Source: Bolinopsis microptera (taxonomy: Eukaryota; Ctenophora; Tentaculata; Lobata; Bolinopsidae). Taken from it: DNA of 64,000 bases. The notes below the pieces were generated by a model. The model searched no databases. It was not told the DNA's origin and saw only the letters and a program-made list of their open reading frames with translations. This document shows positions 12,985 to 24,008 of this stretch, one piece after another. Location of the stretch: contig NC_087078.1 of assembly GCF_026151205.1 (NCBI RefSeq), positions 9,440,675-9,504,674 of the forward strand, read 5' to 3'. The position numbers were made by a program, and so were the translations under genes. Position 1 is the stretch's first letter. The number at the start of each line of letters is the position of its first letter.

Positions 12985-13663
12985 CAGTCGAAACAAGCTC
13001 GCACTGCAAAGGGGAGGCCTGCCTTCCGAGATCGCATTACCAGGGGGAAGCCTCGAGTCCAAATTTGTGTATCGAGGGGTAGGTGCAGACTTCGATAAAC
13101 CGAAAAACCAAAAAAAAATATTTTCGGCTAATAATGAAGAGGGTAGCATGAAACGTGGAGAAAAGTGGTTTTTAGAAAAACTTTGAAAAATTTTGACTTG
13201 GAAAATTTTCGGCCCGAGTCATTCTCGATACGTACCTCTCGTATCGAGAGCTCCCGATTCCGAGCTCGTGTTGCAAAGGGGAGGCCTGCCTACCGAGATC
13301 GCATTACCAGGGGGAAGCCTCGAGTCCAAAATTGTGTACCGAGGGGTAATTTTCTAAGTCAAAATTTTTCAAAGTTTTTCTGAAAAACACTTTTCTCCAC
13401 GTTTCATGCTATCTTGTTCATTATAAGCCGAAAATATTTTTTCGGTCAAAATTTTTCAAATTTTGTCTGAAAACCGCTTTTCTCCACGTTTCATGCTACT
13501 CTGTTCATTATTTGCCGAAAATATTTGTTCGGTTTTTCGAAGTCCACACCTTCCCCTCGATACACAATTTTGGACTCGAAGTAATGCGATCTCGGAAGGC
13601 AGGCCTCCCCTTTGCAACACGAGCTCGGAATCGGGAGCTCTCGATACGGGAGGTACGTATCGA
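12985..13663. repeat. Inverted copies of the ~240 bp unit
   Basis: A unit containing GATACGTACC, GGGGAGGCCTGCCTTCCGAG and the ATACACAATTTTGGACTCGA block appears here first in one orientation (to ~13360), then in the other. It matches 15005-15845 and the units inside the elements at 37.5, 39.9 and 42.1 kb. Short ORFs here are shadows of the repeat. Confidence 0.8.
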
Positions 13664-15004
13664 TTGATTGATTGATTGGGAACTGGGTTTTACTACCCCA
13701 GTTAATGTTTACTAAAATAGATATTGAACAGCAATTTAATAAGATAAAAATCGTACCAGCGTACTTTAAAATCTGTATGATTCATGAAATTAAAAGTAGC
13801 TATGACCATTAAGAGTTAAATATATTGTTTATATTCCCCATCATGGACTAGTGGCTCAACAAAACTGCGTCGGAAATTAAAGCTCAGCTAAAGCCTGAAG
13901 ACTATTCAGTCTTGTATAGAAAATAACTACAGCTACCAATATGTCCCTCACAAACATGGTCCAAAACATATCAAAACAGCACACGAAACACACACTCAAA
14001 AAAAGTTGTCAACCGTTGCTCTCATCGGCACAATAAATTTGCCCGTCCTTTATGTAAAACTTTTTGGTCGGTTCTGCAAGTGCCCGCTTCTTCATGTCCT
14101 GTACCAGATCTTTCCTGAGCTTCCTCTGTTCGACAGACCGATCAGGGCTCAAGAAAACTGTCTTAAACTTCTCACTCTGCCGCAGGTTCCTGGCATTCCT
14201 CAGAATCTGATCAACGATGAGCGAGTTTGAGGTGATAACTTTAACTGGTCGCGTTGAGTCAACCGTTTTCTTTTTTCCTATTCTCTGAGCCTCTACTTTT
14301 GGCTTTATGCCAATAGTTTCCAGAACTTCACTGACTTGAGATTCGAGCTTCTCTTCTTTTTCCTCAGGCAGACCGAAGATAAGAAGGTTCCTGCTGCGGT
14401 CCTCCTCTGCAACAATAGTCTCGACTACAGACGTCAATGCTTCCGGGCTGATTACTGGAGACTGTGCTGGCCAACTTTGAACGACAGAGCTGTAAGATTG
14501 GAACTCCGCTTTCACTGAATCAGCAACTGAACTTGACACAGTTTTCTTCATCGCTTCAAGTTGCTTAGTCTTGCAGCTGATAGCTCGGCCTGAACACTGA
14601 TAACCTGCTCTTGCTTCACAATTAACTGACCCTGAAGTCTGGTCAACACATTCTTATACGTTTCAACGGTCTCCATAAGATAGTTCGTATACTCAAAAGA
14701 TCGACCACACACATTGACAATCTCCGGCTTATTCAGTCTGTTGAAGTTCTTAGCGTCCGCAATGTCCTTTAACTTTCCGTACGGCTTGCCAAATTTCTTC
14801 AGAGTCTCTTTGCTCCAGGTGAACATCTCATTCCACATGTAATTGATACTTTCCAAGTCCAAATCTGCCATCGTAAAGATCAGCACAACAAGCTAGCAGC
14901 GCAGTAGCGGTGCAATTATCAAGAGATAAGCAGTGCGATAACGAGAGCTAACAATTTTAAAACGGCAGTGAGAGTGTATTTCGACTGAGTGAGAGTGTAT
15001 TTCG
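13664..15004 (-). mobile_element. LINE-like element with ORF1 only, nested in the G-capped insertion
   Basis: It interrupts a ~240 bp unit: the block GTACGTATCGA before it resumes as TTCGAAAATGACTCGG after it. On the minus strand it has a 5' part, an ORF1-like frame, a short 3' part and a tail of (AATC)n at 13664-13679, typical of non-LTR retroelements. No reverse transcriptase is present, so it resembles an internally deleted, ORF1-only derivative. Confidence 0.6.
14009..14886 (-). pseudogene. LINE ORF1-like protein (coiled coil plus RRM-like), frameshifted
   Basis: Two frames overlap: 14548-14886 (start MADLDLESINYMWNEM) and 14009-14551. The first gives an N-terminal part and a Gln-rich coiled coil. 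The second contains RSRNLLIFGLPEE, RPVKVITSN and VFLSPDRSVEQRKLRK, typical of the RRM-like core of LINE ORF1 proteins. Just upstream of the second ATG its frame reads CKTKQLEAMKK, which continues the coiled coil, so a single-base indel near 14580 probably split one ORF of ~290 aa. ORF1 proteins bind RNA in the retrotransposition particle. Confidence 0.65.
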
Positions 15005-15845
15005 AAAATGACTCGGACCGAACATTTTCTAAGTCAACATTTTTCAAAGTTTTTCTGAAAACCACTTTTCTCCATGTTTCATGATACTCTGTTCATTATT
15101 GGCCGAAAATATTTTTTCGGTTTTTCGAAGTCCACACCTTCCCCTCGATACACAATTTTGGACTCGAAGTAATGCGATCTCGGAAGGCAGGCCTCCCCTT
15201 TGCAACACGAGCTCGGAATCGGGAGCTCTCGATACGGGAGGTACGTATCGAAAATGACTCGGACCGAACATTTTTCTAAGTCAGCATTTTTCAAATTTTT
15301 TCTGAATCCGCTTTTCTCCACGTTTCATGCTACCCTGTTCATTATTTGCCGAAAATATTTTTTCGGTTTTTCGAAGTTCACACCTTCCCCTCGATACACA
15401 ATTTTGGACTCGAGGTAATGCGATCTCGGAAGGCAGGCCTCCCCTTTGCAACACGAGCTCGGAATCGGGAGCTCTCGATACGGGAGGTACGTATCGAAAA
15501 TGACTCGGACCGAACATTTTTTAAGTCAGCATTTTTCAAATTTTTTCTGAAAACCGCTTTTCTCCACGTTTCATGCTACCCTGTTCATTATTTGCCGAAA
15601 ATATTTTTTCGGTTTTTCGAAGTCCACACCTTCCCCTCGATACACAATTTTGGACTCGAGGTAATGCGATCTCGGAAGGCAGGCCTGAGGCCTGCCTTCC
15701 GAGATCGCAATGGCCTCCCCTTTGCCTCCCCTTTTCTAAGTCAACATTTTTCAAAGTTTTTCTGAAAACCACTTTTCTCCATGTATCATAATGTTTCATG
15801 ATACTCTGTTCATTATTGGCCGAAAATATCTTTTTTTTAGATAAT
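15005..15845. repeat. Tandem ~240 bp units (3-4 copies)
   Basis: Successive copies start at about 15005, 15256 and 15505, each with ACTCGGACCGAACATTTT, TTTCATGCTACCCTG, CCGAAAATATTTTTTCGG and the GGGAGCTCTCGATACGGGAG block. The last copy is rearranged at about 15680 by a small inverted duplication (AGGCAGGCCTGAGGCCTGCC). Confidence 0.85.
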
Positions 15846-16326
15846 TTTTCTCGAAATTCTAAATTGTTCAGGTTTTCAATGGCATAAAATGGCATAAAAT
15901 GGAGACTATTTCTATGGAGAAAATGGAAAAACCTATGAGTAATTCTCCATTTTCTCCATTTAGGCCATTGCCCCCCCCCCCCCCCCCCCCCCCCCCTGGA
16001 TACTTTTTAAACCCCAACAAATTATCACTTAAAAGTTAGAATAGTAAGTAAAATGCAAACATTCAGTAATTAGAATAGATTACAAATAAAATATGAACAA
16101 ATTAATCACAGGAAATAAATGAAATTAAAATGTCTAAAATACGATAATATCCCCAAACTTGTAAAATATCTAGCTAATTAAGAACTTATTAACAGTTTAA
16201 AATTAGATAAAACTAAGTACAAGATTTATTTCATGCTAAAAAAGAGTTAATTATTTTAAATGTAAATTTAACAACTGGACCTTTTTATCTTCAGTTTTTC
16301 TTGCACATGGTTTATTTAATCTTTTG

Positions 16327-17708
16327 CTAAACATTTAGCTTATCAGGTTTCACCTTGGTGGTTGTTGCACTAGCTGTATTCGGAGGGGAGGAATTGTCAG
16401 CAACAACAGCAGAAGATGAGGATCCCATAATAGCAACTCTGCCCTGACACAGAGGGCTAGTAACAGTGTCCGTCATGGAGTGAGTCGCACTGACGATATC
16501 AGTGAATGATTTAGGCTCCACAACTCTAGCTGGCTCTGAATAACTCGGCTGAGCCTCAGAATCTTCACCACAGCAGCAATCTGAGCAACCTTCCCGGAAA
16601 ATATCACATTTGTACATCAGGAACCCGTAAATAATAGGATTAGTAACGATAGAAAGGTAGAAGAATATGTACACAAGTGACTTTTCTTCAGAAGTATCGT
16701 AGCGTAAGATACCATGGACTATCCCATAAGGTAACCAGGTTACCAGAGCAGTAGTCACAACCAGCGCTCCAGAAAGACGCTTACCACGTGTCATGCGAGG
16801 TTCCTTAAAACACAGCGCACTCCAGATACCAACATGTATAAGTAGAGGCAAGATATTGAAGATGATCATGTTGAAGTAGTCCACCAAGTTCTCCCAGTTG
16901 AACATCTTCCCATCAGCCAGATGAATAGAACACTTGTGGTAACTGGTGGTGTAGTGAGAGTTCAAGTACCCTCCCTCTATTCCTACGATGAGGAGGATAA
17001 GCTCAATCAGAGGAAGACACCAGACAGCTGCTATAATCCCTCTCATCTGCTTTTCAGAAGGGAGGAAGACACAGATGCAGGATATAGGGATGATAGCCAA
17101 GGTGTTGAGATCACTAAGGAGCCAGGAGGAGATGACACTGAAGAAAGTGCATCTGACAGTGCCTGTACCTAGGGTAGTAGCCTCCCCGTAGATAACACTG
17201 GGCCAGATGAAGCCAGGTCCTCTGATAGTAGCAGCAGCTAGGGAGAGGAGGATGTCAACTACACTCATGTTAACTAGAACGGTTTCTGAACCTCTTCCGG
17301 TGCTTCTCTCCTCGGTGGTTGTATTTGAGGAAGAAGAGGAGAGTACTGAGGTTGAGGACTAGTCCAGTGATACCCGGGAGGATATTGGTATTAAGAAGAG
17401 GAGAGTACTGAGGTTGAGGACTATTCCAGTGATACCTGGGAGGTTATTGGCATTAATAGTTGATATAACTTACATGGTGTTCACGAAACATTGGTACGGC
17501 TTTAGTTAATTCATAAAGGAGCAACCAGGTCCCTTTGCGCTTATAATTTTTTTCGTAAATCGGTCCAGATTTTAAAACGTTGACATAGTTCTATAAATTT
17601 TGTATATTTTACTCTGGTGGTTAGGTCGTAAATGGTCTTACCGAGGAAGATAACACACAGGCCTGTAACTAGAGCAAACTTTTCTGGATCTGTTGAATGC
17701 CATGTCAT
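16327..17708 (-). pseudogene. Second rhodopsin-class receptor, disrupted in TM1-ICL1
   Basis: Paralogue of 11108-12328. Exon 1 is 17642-17708 (MTWHSTDPEKFALVTGLCVIFLG, donor G|GTAAG). TM2 to TM7 and the C-tail read openly from MSVVDILL at 17268 down to 16327 and closely match the first gene (NPIIYGFLMYKC, CSDCCCGE). Between them the exon 2 start is duplicated in tandem (62 bp, 17331-17454). The inner copy has lost its acceptor (CCCGG for CCCAG). One extra base is present where the first gene reads TTCAAGACAG and this one TTCAGAAACCG. From the usable outer acceptor the frame hits TAG within the inner copy. Either a pseudogene or a receptor lacking TM1; an assembly error is possible. Confidence 0.75.
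17331..17454. repeat. 62 bp tandem duplication spanning a splice acceptor
   Basis: Copies at 17331-17392 and 17393-17454 differ at only a few bases. On the minus strand each holds the intron end and the first ~43 nt of exon 2 of the receptor. Because 62 is not a multiple of 3, the duplication shifts frame. Confidence 0.92.
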
Positions 17709-17988
17709 TCCTGACAAATAAAGCAACATAATTTGTGTGATTAGTATTTATAGTATTTAGTATTTATAGTATTTAGTATTAGTATTTATAAATAAATTAT
17801 TGCATCCTAAAAGTTATAAATTTAAACACAAAAATCACGTTTATCAAAAATTGTAAAAATTAATTAATTAATCGTGAGGATCTAAAAACGAATACTTAGG
17901 GGAATTGAAAGAAATTTAATCAACATTAATAATAATAATATAATATGATTGATGAATATGAAACAAAGTTTTGAAAGTGTAAATTACT

Positions 17989-19605
17989 CTATTTAAACCA
18001 GGATAGTGACCGGATCTGGTCACCAGATCCTACAACTTGGAGAAACTTTGGAGCAACTTCTTCGTAAAAAAGTGGATAATCTCTGGAACATGAGCAGTTT
18101 CGGTCATTCTTTTTGCAGGAGTTTCTGTGTAAAGAAAACAGTCCGTCCACAAACAACTTAATTGAGTATTCCCCTTTGTTAAGACCTTGACACTTTTCTA
18201 AAGCTTCCTCGATGAAATTGTGGAAGGAGTTGTTGAGTTCTTTACTGTCAGGAGATAAGGTGATATCACCGGCTAGAGTTGATATTCTCAGTTCTTTGAA
18301 GTTGGGACTGGTGTTCTTCATAAACAGCACAATATCGTCTGCAGGGAGAACGTTTCTTTTATCTGTCATGGACAGATACGCTAGTTTATCAAGGAGTGGC
18401 AACACTTGAGCAGCTATTATTTTGAAACAGCTAACTATATCGTAGTCATGGTTCATTCTTACGCACCCTGTACAGTCATTATTGTCAAGAATGAGCTTCT
18501 TGAGGTTGGTAAGCTTATTTAGCTTGATGAGGTGCTCTGAAGAAATCCTACATTCGGATAAATTCAGCTCTTCTAAGAAAAGGCAGTGAAGTGATAAAAC
18601 ATCAACGAACACGTCATCGTTCGTTTGAAAATTAAGTTGTCGGGAAAGATCTAGTTTTACAACATTAGGAGACAGCTTCAAAATAGAAATTAGCTGTTTG
18701 ATACATTTGAAAGGAAAGGGAGGATGATCCTCAGGATCATTCTTCCGAGCAACTAAAAATGTATTCATGTTCTCAAAAGGGGTTAATGAGTTCGTATTGA
18801 TGTTGAGAACATCAAGGTTTGCTTCAGAAACATTCAGATGTTGCAATGTGGAAGAAAAATTCCTCAAAATGTATTCGGTACAACAAGGTTGCAGGCTGGC
18901 GAATTCATGGCATGTAAATGAAGACAGCGGATTGATGGAGGAAAGAGATTCCCCGATGCATAAAGAAGGACCCCTGTTCGCATAATTAGCAGTAGCTGTG
19001 ATAACAAACGATTTCAGCTTCCTGGTAAAACTTAGCATGTATTGAACCTCTTTGCTCGTAAAATATTTGTTGGTAGCATCCCATGAGAGGCTTTCCAAGT
19101 TGGGACAAAATTTTTCTCCAATAACTTTAGCCAAACGTGGAGTAAGAGCAAAGGTCTTTCCAATGTATAACTTAGTCAAGTTAGGCATCAAATCTGCCAT
19201 AACAGAAAAGAGTGAAGCTGTCAAGTTTTTAATTCCGAACAGTGATAAAGAAGTCAAAGCTCCGTTGTTTAGGGATAACACTGACAGCATCCTCTCCACA
19301 CTGACTACTCTAATATTTTTTAAATATAACGGACTGTCACATAAGGCTGTGGTACGCAGCCGTTTAGTTCTTGATATTCTCGATAAGCAAAGATTGTACC
19401 ATCTTTTACAGGTAATGCTCATCCGAAAATATTCACGAATCCCGAAAAAGGAGAGAATGATATCCAAACATTCGTCATTCAAAGCAAGGATAGTGGGTAA
19501 TGTATCATCTGCAGCGGAAGAATCTGAAGTGTCGTAGTATGCTGAGTTATGAACAGGTAAACATCTTCGCTTGGCGGGGTGTTCTTCTTCAAGTGGAACA
19601 TCCAT
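17989..19605 (-). CDS. F-box / leucine-rich-repeat protein
   Basis: 538 aa from ATG 19605. The acceptor TTTTGCAG ends right before GATGGATG, so the start codon opens the second exon. An F-box lies near residues 38-80 (ALNDECLDIILSFF...CKRWYNLC). Irregular LRRs follow (NLTKLYIGK, NVVKLDLSR, FLEELNLSE, NLKKLILDNN). F-box/LRR proteins are substrate receptors of SCF ubiquitin ligases: the F-box binds SKP1 and the LRRs bind the target. The N-terminus is acidic/Ser-rich with a basic patch (AKRRC). The target is unknown, and I cannot assign a specific FBXL number. Confidence 0.88.
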   Translation of the reverse strand: MDVPLEEEHPAKRRCLPVHNSAYYDTSDSSAADDTLPTILALNDECLDIILSFFGIREYFRMSITCKRWYNLCLSRISRTKRLRTTALCDSPLYLKNIRVVSVERMLSVLSLNNGALTSLSLFGIKNLTASLFSVMADLMPNLTKLYIGKTFALTPRLAKVIGEKFCPNLESLSWDATNKYFTSKEVQYMLSFTRKLKSFVITATANYANRGPSLCIGESLSSINPLSSFTCHEFASLQPCCTEYILRNFSSTLQHLNVSEANLDVLNINTNSLTPFENMNTFLVARKNDPEDHPPFPFKCIKQLISILKLSPNVVKLDLSRQLNFQTNDDVFVDVLSLHCLFLEELNLSECRISSEHLIKLNKLTNLKKLILDNNDCTGCVRMNHDYDIVSCFKIIAAQVLPLLDKLAYLSMTDKRNVLPADDIVLFMKNTSPNFKELRISTLAGDITLSPDSKELNNSFHNFIEEALEKCQGLNKGEYSIKLFVDGLFSLHRNSCKKNDRNCSCSRDYPLFYEEVAPKFLQVVGSGDQIRSLSWFK

Positions 19606-19851
19606 CCTGCAAAATAATGTTACTTGAGATGATTGTATCAAAAGGAATATGCTCGTTAATCAACGATTTTGTATAATTTGAATTGTTGATTGTTTTTAAT
19701 TTATTTAATTTAATCAGGCTGCATTTCACTGGATCTGGATAGTATATGAAAAAGAGAAATATCGGATTAAAATTCATTACTGAATAGTTATTATACAAGG
19801 ATTTAAATAATGTGTTATCCGATGTCACATAAGGTCAGCACGCGAAGTAAT

Positions 19852-20714
19852 GGGGGGAATGCAACGTCAATTAATGTCAATTAATGTCAATTAATGTCAA
19901 TTAATGTCAATTAATGTCAATGTCAGTTTTGCAAAATTTTGGAATACTGACATTAATTGACACGATATTTTTCGACCAGAGATTATGTAGTTCTACCATA
20001 TTTTTAGCACTTTAGAACGTTTATATCATCAATTTATTCACTGTACTATCACATATGGAAATGTGAAATGTGAAAGAAATTCAGATCATTAAACAATAAA
20101 ACTAAAATAATACGGTTTTCCGAAATTTAATTTTCTTAAATGGGCGTGGCCATCCAAGGGCGTGGTTCTCAACATCATCAGAACTTAAAACCCACATTAA
20201 ACGAAATGCCTTCATGACATTTATATTTGAATAACGAATCTTAAACAGCTAACATTACTCCTTCATACTAAAAAAGCCGATTCTAGATATTTTAACTGTA
20301 TAAGAAACCAATAAAATATGGGTGTGGCCGGTGGGGACCGAAGATGGAAGAGTTGGAAGCTGAAATTTTTTTGGTACTCTTTAAACCTAAGGATCAACAG
20401 ATAAGAACATACTCATAATTATTCAAGGACATTTTGTTTTTTTGAACCGGTCTAACTTACATAGCCGTGAATATCTTGAATATTTATCGAATAATGATAA
20501 TCTCAAATTTCAAGACAAATTAATGTCAATTAATGTCAATTAATGTCAATTAATGTCAATTAATGTCAATTAATGTCAATTAATGTCAATTAATGTCAAT
20601 TAATGTCAATTAATGTCAATTAATGTCAATTAATGTCAATTAATGTCAATTAATGTCAATGTCAGTTTGGGGTTTTCATGGAATACTGACATTAATTGAC
20701 GTTGCATTCCCCCC
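19852..20714. mobile_element. G-capped insertion, 0.86 kb, 8 bp TSD GAAGTAAT
   Basis: Starts with GGGGGGAATGCAACGTCAA and ends with the exact inverse TTGACGTTGCATTCCCCCC. GAAGTAAT flanks it at 19844-19851 and 20715-20722. Two internal blocks (19866-19920 and 20519-20660) are tandem decamers TTAATGTCAA (about 5 and 14 copies). Each is followed by GTCAGTTT...GGAATACTGACATTAATTGAC, so the element can fold back. The middle (19970-20515) is unique AT-rich sequence without genes. Confidence 0.88.
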
Positions 20715-20722
20715 GAAGTAAT

Positions 20723-21516
20723 GGGCAATTTGGATCTAGTCAGAAAAGTATATAAGTTGCAGAAATTAAATAGAAACTACAAATTTAAATCTGAACTGAA
20801 GCTGAATTTAGATATTCCAGAACTTGAAATCATTGAACTTCAGGTATTGAAAGTTTATACTGATAATTAATTCCAGATCATCAGCAACTTCACACTCAAT
20901 AAATAAGAAGATGGGCATACCATACGCAGCAAAATGATAGAATATTGAAATTCAGTGAATTTAATGCCACTCGGGCTTCGATATAACATTATCTCTGATG
21001 GTGGTGGAGTATTTAAACACATCATAACATTCTTATGTTCTTTGTATAAGAGGATCAAATAAATTTTAAGTTTTAAACACTACATTGTTTATAAGTACAT
21101 AAGATCTTTGTCAATACGCACTTACCAGATGTGGGGGGTGTCCCATCACATTTGCCCATCCTTTCAAAAACGGAAGAATATAGCTAGAACGTCGCTATTC
21201 TTCGCCATGGCAAAATTGAAGAATTGTACATCTAGATTCTAGATGGTGAAAATAGCGAGAATTATCGAAATTTACAAACTTTTTGAAATGAAGGGCGAAT
21301 AGGTATTACGCCCCCATCTACACAGTTTGGACATTGGAATTGGCGCCATTGCATGAATGCAGGAACACGGGGGATCAGTGAGTCTGTGTCCACAGAAGTG
21401 TTACAATAACAAAAACCTTATTACTGTATTAGACAGTGAAACAATGACGTAACTAGCTGTGATTATTTGAAAATCTAAATAAACATTTATCAGAGGGTGA
21501 AGATGAGTTTTACTTA
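20723..21516. other. Unresolved region; one possible first exon
   Basis: On the + strand, ATGGGCAATTTGGATC at about 20721 opens 41 codons ending at a weak donor (CAG|GTATTG). That would be a first exon divergent from the F-box gene, but I found no second exon. Minus-strand donor-like signals at ~21120 are equally unsupported. Nothing else is evident. Confidence 0.25.
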
Positions 21517-21879
21517 TCATAAGTTAAATTTCAACCATTCAGAAGTACAATCTTTCATTAATACAGATATGAGCATGCTCTGTGCCCAAACTAGGTCGGC
21601 ACAGCTCTTGCCAGCTTTGTAGGCAGCTTGGAACGGTCCGGTGAAGTTGTCCACAGCTCTCTCTATTCTGTTTAGCACTATCAGTGACAGGATCTTGCTA
21701 GAAACATTCAGCAGGGTCAATGGTCGTATCGACTTAACTGGGCCGCGAGTTTTACCAGGCTTAGCCAGTGGTGTAAGAATGCCTGCTCTTATTGCTTCAA
21801 TGTGAATGTTTTTCTCGAAAGACTCGTTGAACACTTTAGCTAGCTCTTCATGAAGGAGGGGGTTGTTCAGGGCTTTCAT
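21517..21879 (-). pseudogene. Non-LTR retrotransposon reverse transcriptase fragment (N-terminal part)
   Basis: About 120 aa with LINE RT blocks: GILTPLAKPGKTRGP, IRPLTLLNVSSKILSLIVLNRI and FQAAYKAGKSCADLV (the 'Q.G.r.g.S' region). It stops before the catalytic YxDD block. Both ends are broken. It is a dead copy of an RNA-dependent DNA polymerase that once primed on nicked target DNA. Confidence 0.8.
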
Positions 21880-21998
21880 GACATCGCACGTTTACATGGT
21901 GATTGTTAATTTTATCAATTAACCTTTGTGTTAACGTGTTAACTTGTTAAATATTCACTTTATCTATCTACTTTTGTTATTTAGTTTATTTTACTTAC

Positions 21999-22070
21999 CG
22001 TGGAAGAAGCATCCCATCAATAACACTTGAGACAAGGTCTCTCATCTCACGTTTATTTTCAGGATCAACA
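21999..22070 (-). CDS. Possible internal exon of unknown gene
   Basis: 72 nt with a good acceptor (TTTTTTCAG) and donor (ACG|GTAAGT). It encodes VDPENKREMRDLVSSVIDG and a short Leu-rich end. It lies downstream of the SWIM zinc-finger exons on the same strand and could belong to that gene through an alternative splice, but no phase-compatible donor was found. Confidence 0.3.
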
Positions 22071-22195
22071 CTGAAAAAATTATGAGTTAATATACAGATA
22101 GTCGCAAATTTTGTTGTGTCACGGTATTGTTCATCAGGTTTGTGATTCGCACACTAGTAATGATTTGCAAGCCGCTTTGAACAATATTATTTCAA

Positions 22196-23343
22196 GGGGG
22201 GGGGGGGGGGGGGGGTTCACCCTCATTTTTTTGTGAAACTTGGTTTCGAGATGGCAGTTGACCAACAAACTAGGACTGGTGACCGAACTTTTGAGGGGGT
22301 CCCGGACCCCAACCGCCAAACGGTGCCCGCGGGGCAGCCACGCCCATATTTGGTCCAAATTAGACCCAATCTAGCCAAATACCCTGAAAATGCCCAAAAC
22401 CCAGATTTCAGGTGCTTTACTTGTAGCTAGTGGTCCCCTGAACTCGTATATGAATTTTCATCAAGATTGGACAAAAAATGACTGAGTTATGAGCCAAAAA
22501 CCATATGCCCATATTTGGGCATATGCACCAAATTTGGTCGATTTTGGCCCATAAATTGGTCAAATGTCAATATTTTTGAATGAATGAAGTTTTAATATGG
22601 AATTTTGAGTTAGGCCTTTAAAAAAATTTGGCGGCCAAATTCTGAAATTTGCCGGGCATTTTTCAGAATTTGGCTGCCAAATTTTTTTAAAGGCCTAACT
22701 CAAAATTCCATATTAAAACTTAAGGTTGAAATGCGATTCTACGTTGATTCTGAAAATTTCATGTAAAAATATTGAAACCCTATTGAGTTCTATTTTTTTG
22801 AACGAAATCAGTTTCGCAAATATCGCGAACTGAGATATGGGTGATTTTGTTCATTTTTTGCGATTAATTGAACACAGAATCCACAGTTAGGTAGATACTG
22901 AGCTGATAATCATAGAGAATGTGTTATATAGTAGTATAAGCTTATCTTCCATATAAAGTTGGTTTCATTCAAAAATATTGATATTTGACCAATTTATGGG
23001 CCAAAATCGACCAAATTTGGTGCATATGCCCAAATATGGGCATATGGTTTTTGGCTCATAACTCAGTCATTTTTGTCCAATCTTGATGAAAATTCATATA
23101 CGAGTTCAGGGGACCACTAGCTACAAGTAAAGCACCTGAAATCTGGGTTTTGGGCATTTTCAGGGTATTTGGCTAGATTGGGCCTAATTTGGACCAAATA
23201 TGGGCGTGGCTGCCCCGCGGGCACCGTTTGGCGGTTGGGGTCCGGGACCCCCTCAAAAGTTCGGTCACCGGTCCTAGTTTGTTGGTCAACTGCCATCTCG
23301 AAACCAAGTTTCACAAAAAAATGAGGGTGAACCCCCCCCCCCC
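22196..23343. mobile_element. G-capped fold-back element, 1.15 kb
   Basis: 20 G (22196-22215) at the left and 12 C (23332-23343) at the right enclose ~370 bp inverted arms. The arms are 22216-22585 and about 22960-23331, nearly perfect complements. The two identical 65-codon frames on opposite strands (MKLGFEMAVD...) are just the palindrome. The centre contains a second hairpin at 22588-22722 (GGCCTTTAAAAAAATTTGGC and its inverse). Unlike the related insertions no clean 8 bp duplication is visible (left flank ATTTCAA, right flank TTAAGGT). Confidence 0.8.
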
Positions 23344-23516
23344 TTAAGGTTTCTTGAAAGTTTGGATTTCCAGATGTTATTCTAGGTCACCCAATACTTC
23401 TACCTTTTACCCTATCTACCTATCTGTCCTTTCAATTTAGGAGCCTAACCATCGACATTTTTTATAACACTCGAATAACACCTTTTCAACTTAATACAAG
23501 ATATCTAAATTCTAAA

Positions 23517-24008
23517 CTATAGCGTAATAAAAACGAACTTATAGATCATGCTCCTAAGATCTGCAAGCTTTCCGAATGTTGTATTTAGGTCTCCCTCAGT
23601 GTTTTTATCTGTTTTCTTCGGGCTCTCGTCTTGTGGAAGACTATCGTGTACTGTTAGTGGAAGACTAACTTCTTGAGTCGAACAGCTAGCACCAGGATCC
23701 GTGCATAGGTGAGGATTGTGCCTGCGATACAGTGTCAATGAAATTATTTGTTATAGAATCCGTATCAAAATAGGCATAGCGTTCTTATCAGATACAAGAG
23801 GATGTAATGATCAAACAACTAGTTTTACGCTGAAATAGGTTATTCATAATTACTTAAATGGAGCAAGATCCGTTTCTTACCTGAATGAAAGCGGAAGATC
23901 GGTCCATTCAACGTTCGACTCACGAATAACCGCCAAATGTTTGCACGGTAATTCTGGGTAAGACCTGAAGTTCAGGCAATCACAATGGACACTCGGACTG
24001 ACGGTGAC
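23517..24008 (-). CDS. SWIM zinc-finger protein, last two exons (5' part not found)
   Basis: Exons 23881-24008 (acceptor TTTCCAG, donor CAG|GTAAG) and 23517-23721 (acceptor ATCGCAG, stop TAG) join in phase 2. The first encodes HCDCLNFRSYPELPCKHLAV, the CxC...CxH pattern of SWIM domains, which bind zinc and occur in ZSWIM proteins, MEKK1 and MULE transposase-derived proteins. WTDLPLSF downstream also recurs in SWIM proteins. The tail is Ser/Asp/Lys-rich. Upstream exons were not located, so identity within the family and completeness are open. Confidence 0.6.

Larger units (their letters stand above)
12594..15996. mobile_element. G-capped insertion, 3.4 kb, 8 bp TSD TGGATACT
   Basis: Begins with 11 G (12594-12604) followed by CCAATGGCATAAAATGG. 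Ends with the inverted equivalent: CCATTG and 26 C (15971-15996). TGGATACT flanks it exactly at 12586-12593 and 15997-16004. Each end holds a short palindromic block (ATGGAGAAAATGG...CCATTTTCTCC). The interior is made of ~240 bp repeat units in both orientations plus a LINE-like insertion. The same end sequences occur in three smaller elements inside the ZnT6-gene array. No transposase was found. Confidence 0.85.

Noticed and set aside
15044-15895. Overlapping 70-140 codon ORFs on both strands
   Set aside because: They repeat with each ~240 bp unit and show no protein-like features.
22233-23314. Two identical 65-codon ORFs on opposite strands
   Set aside because: They are the two arms of a palindromic repeat, with no coding signature.
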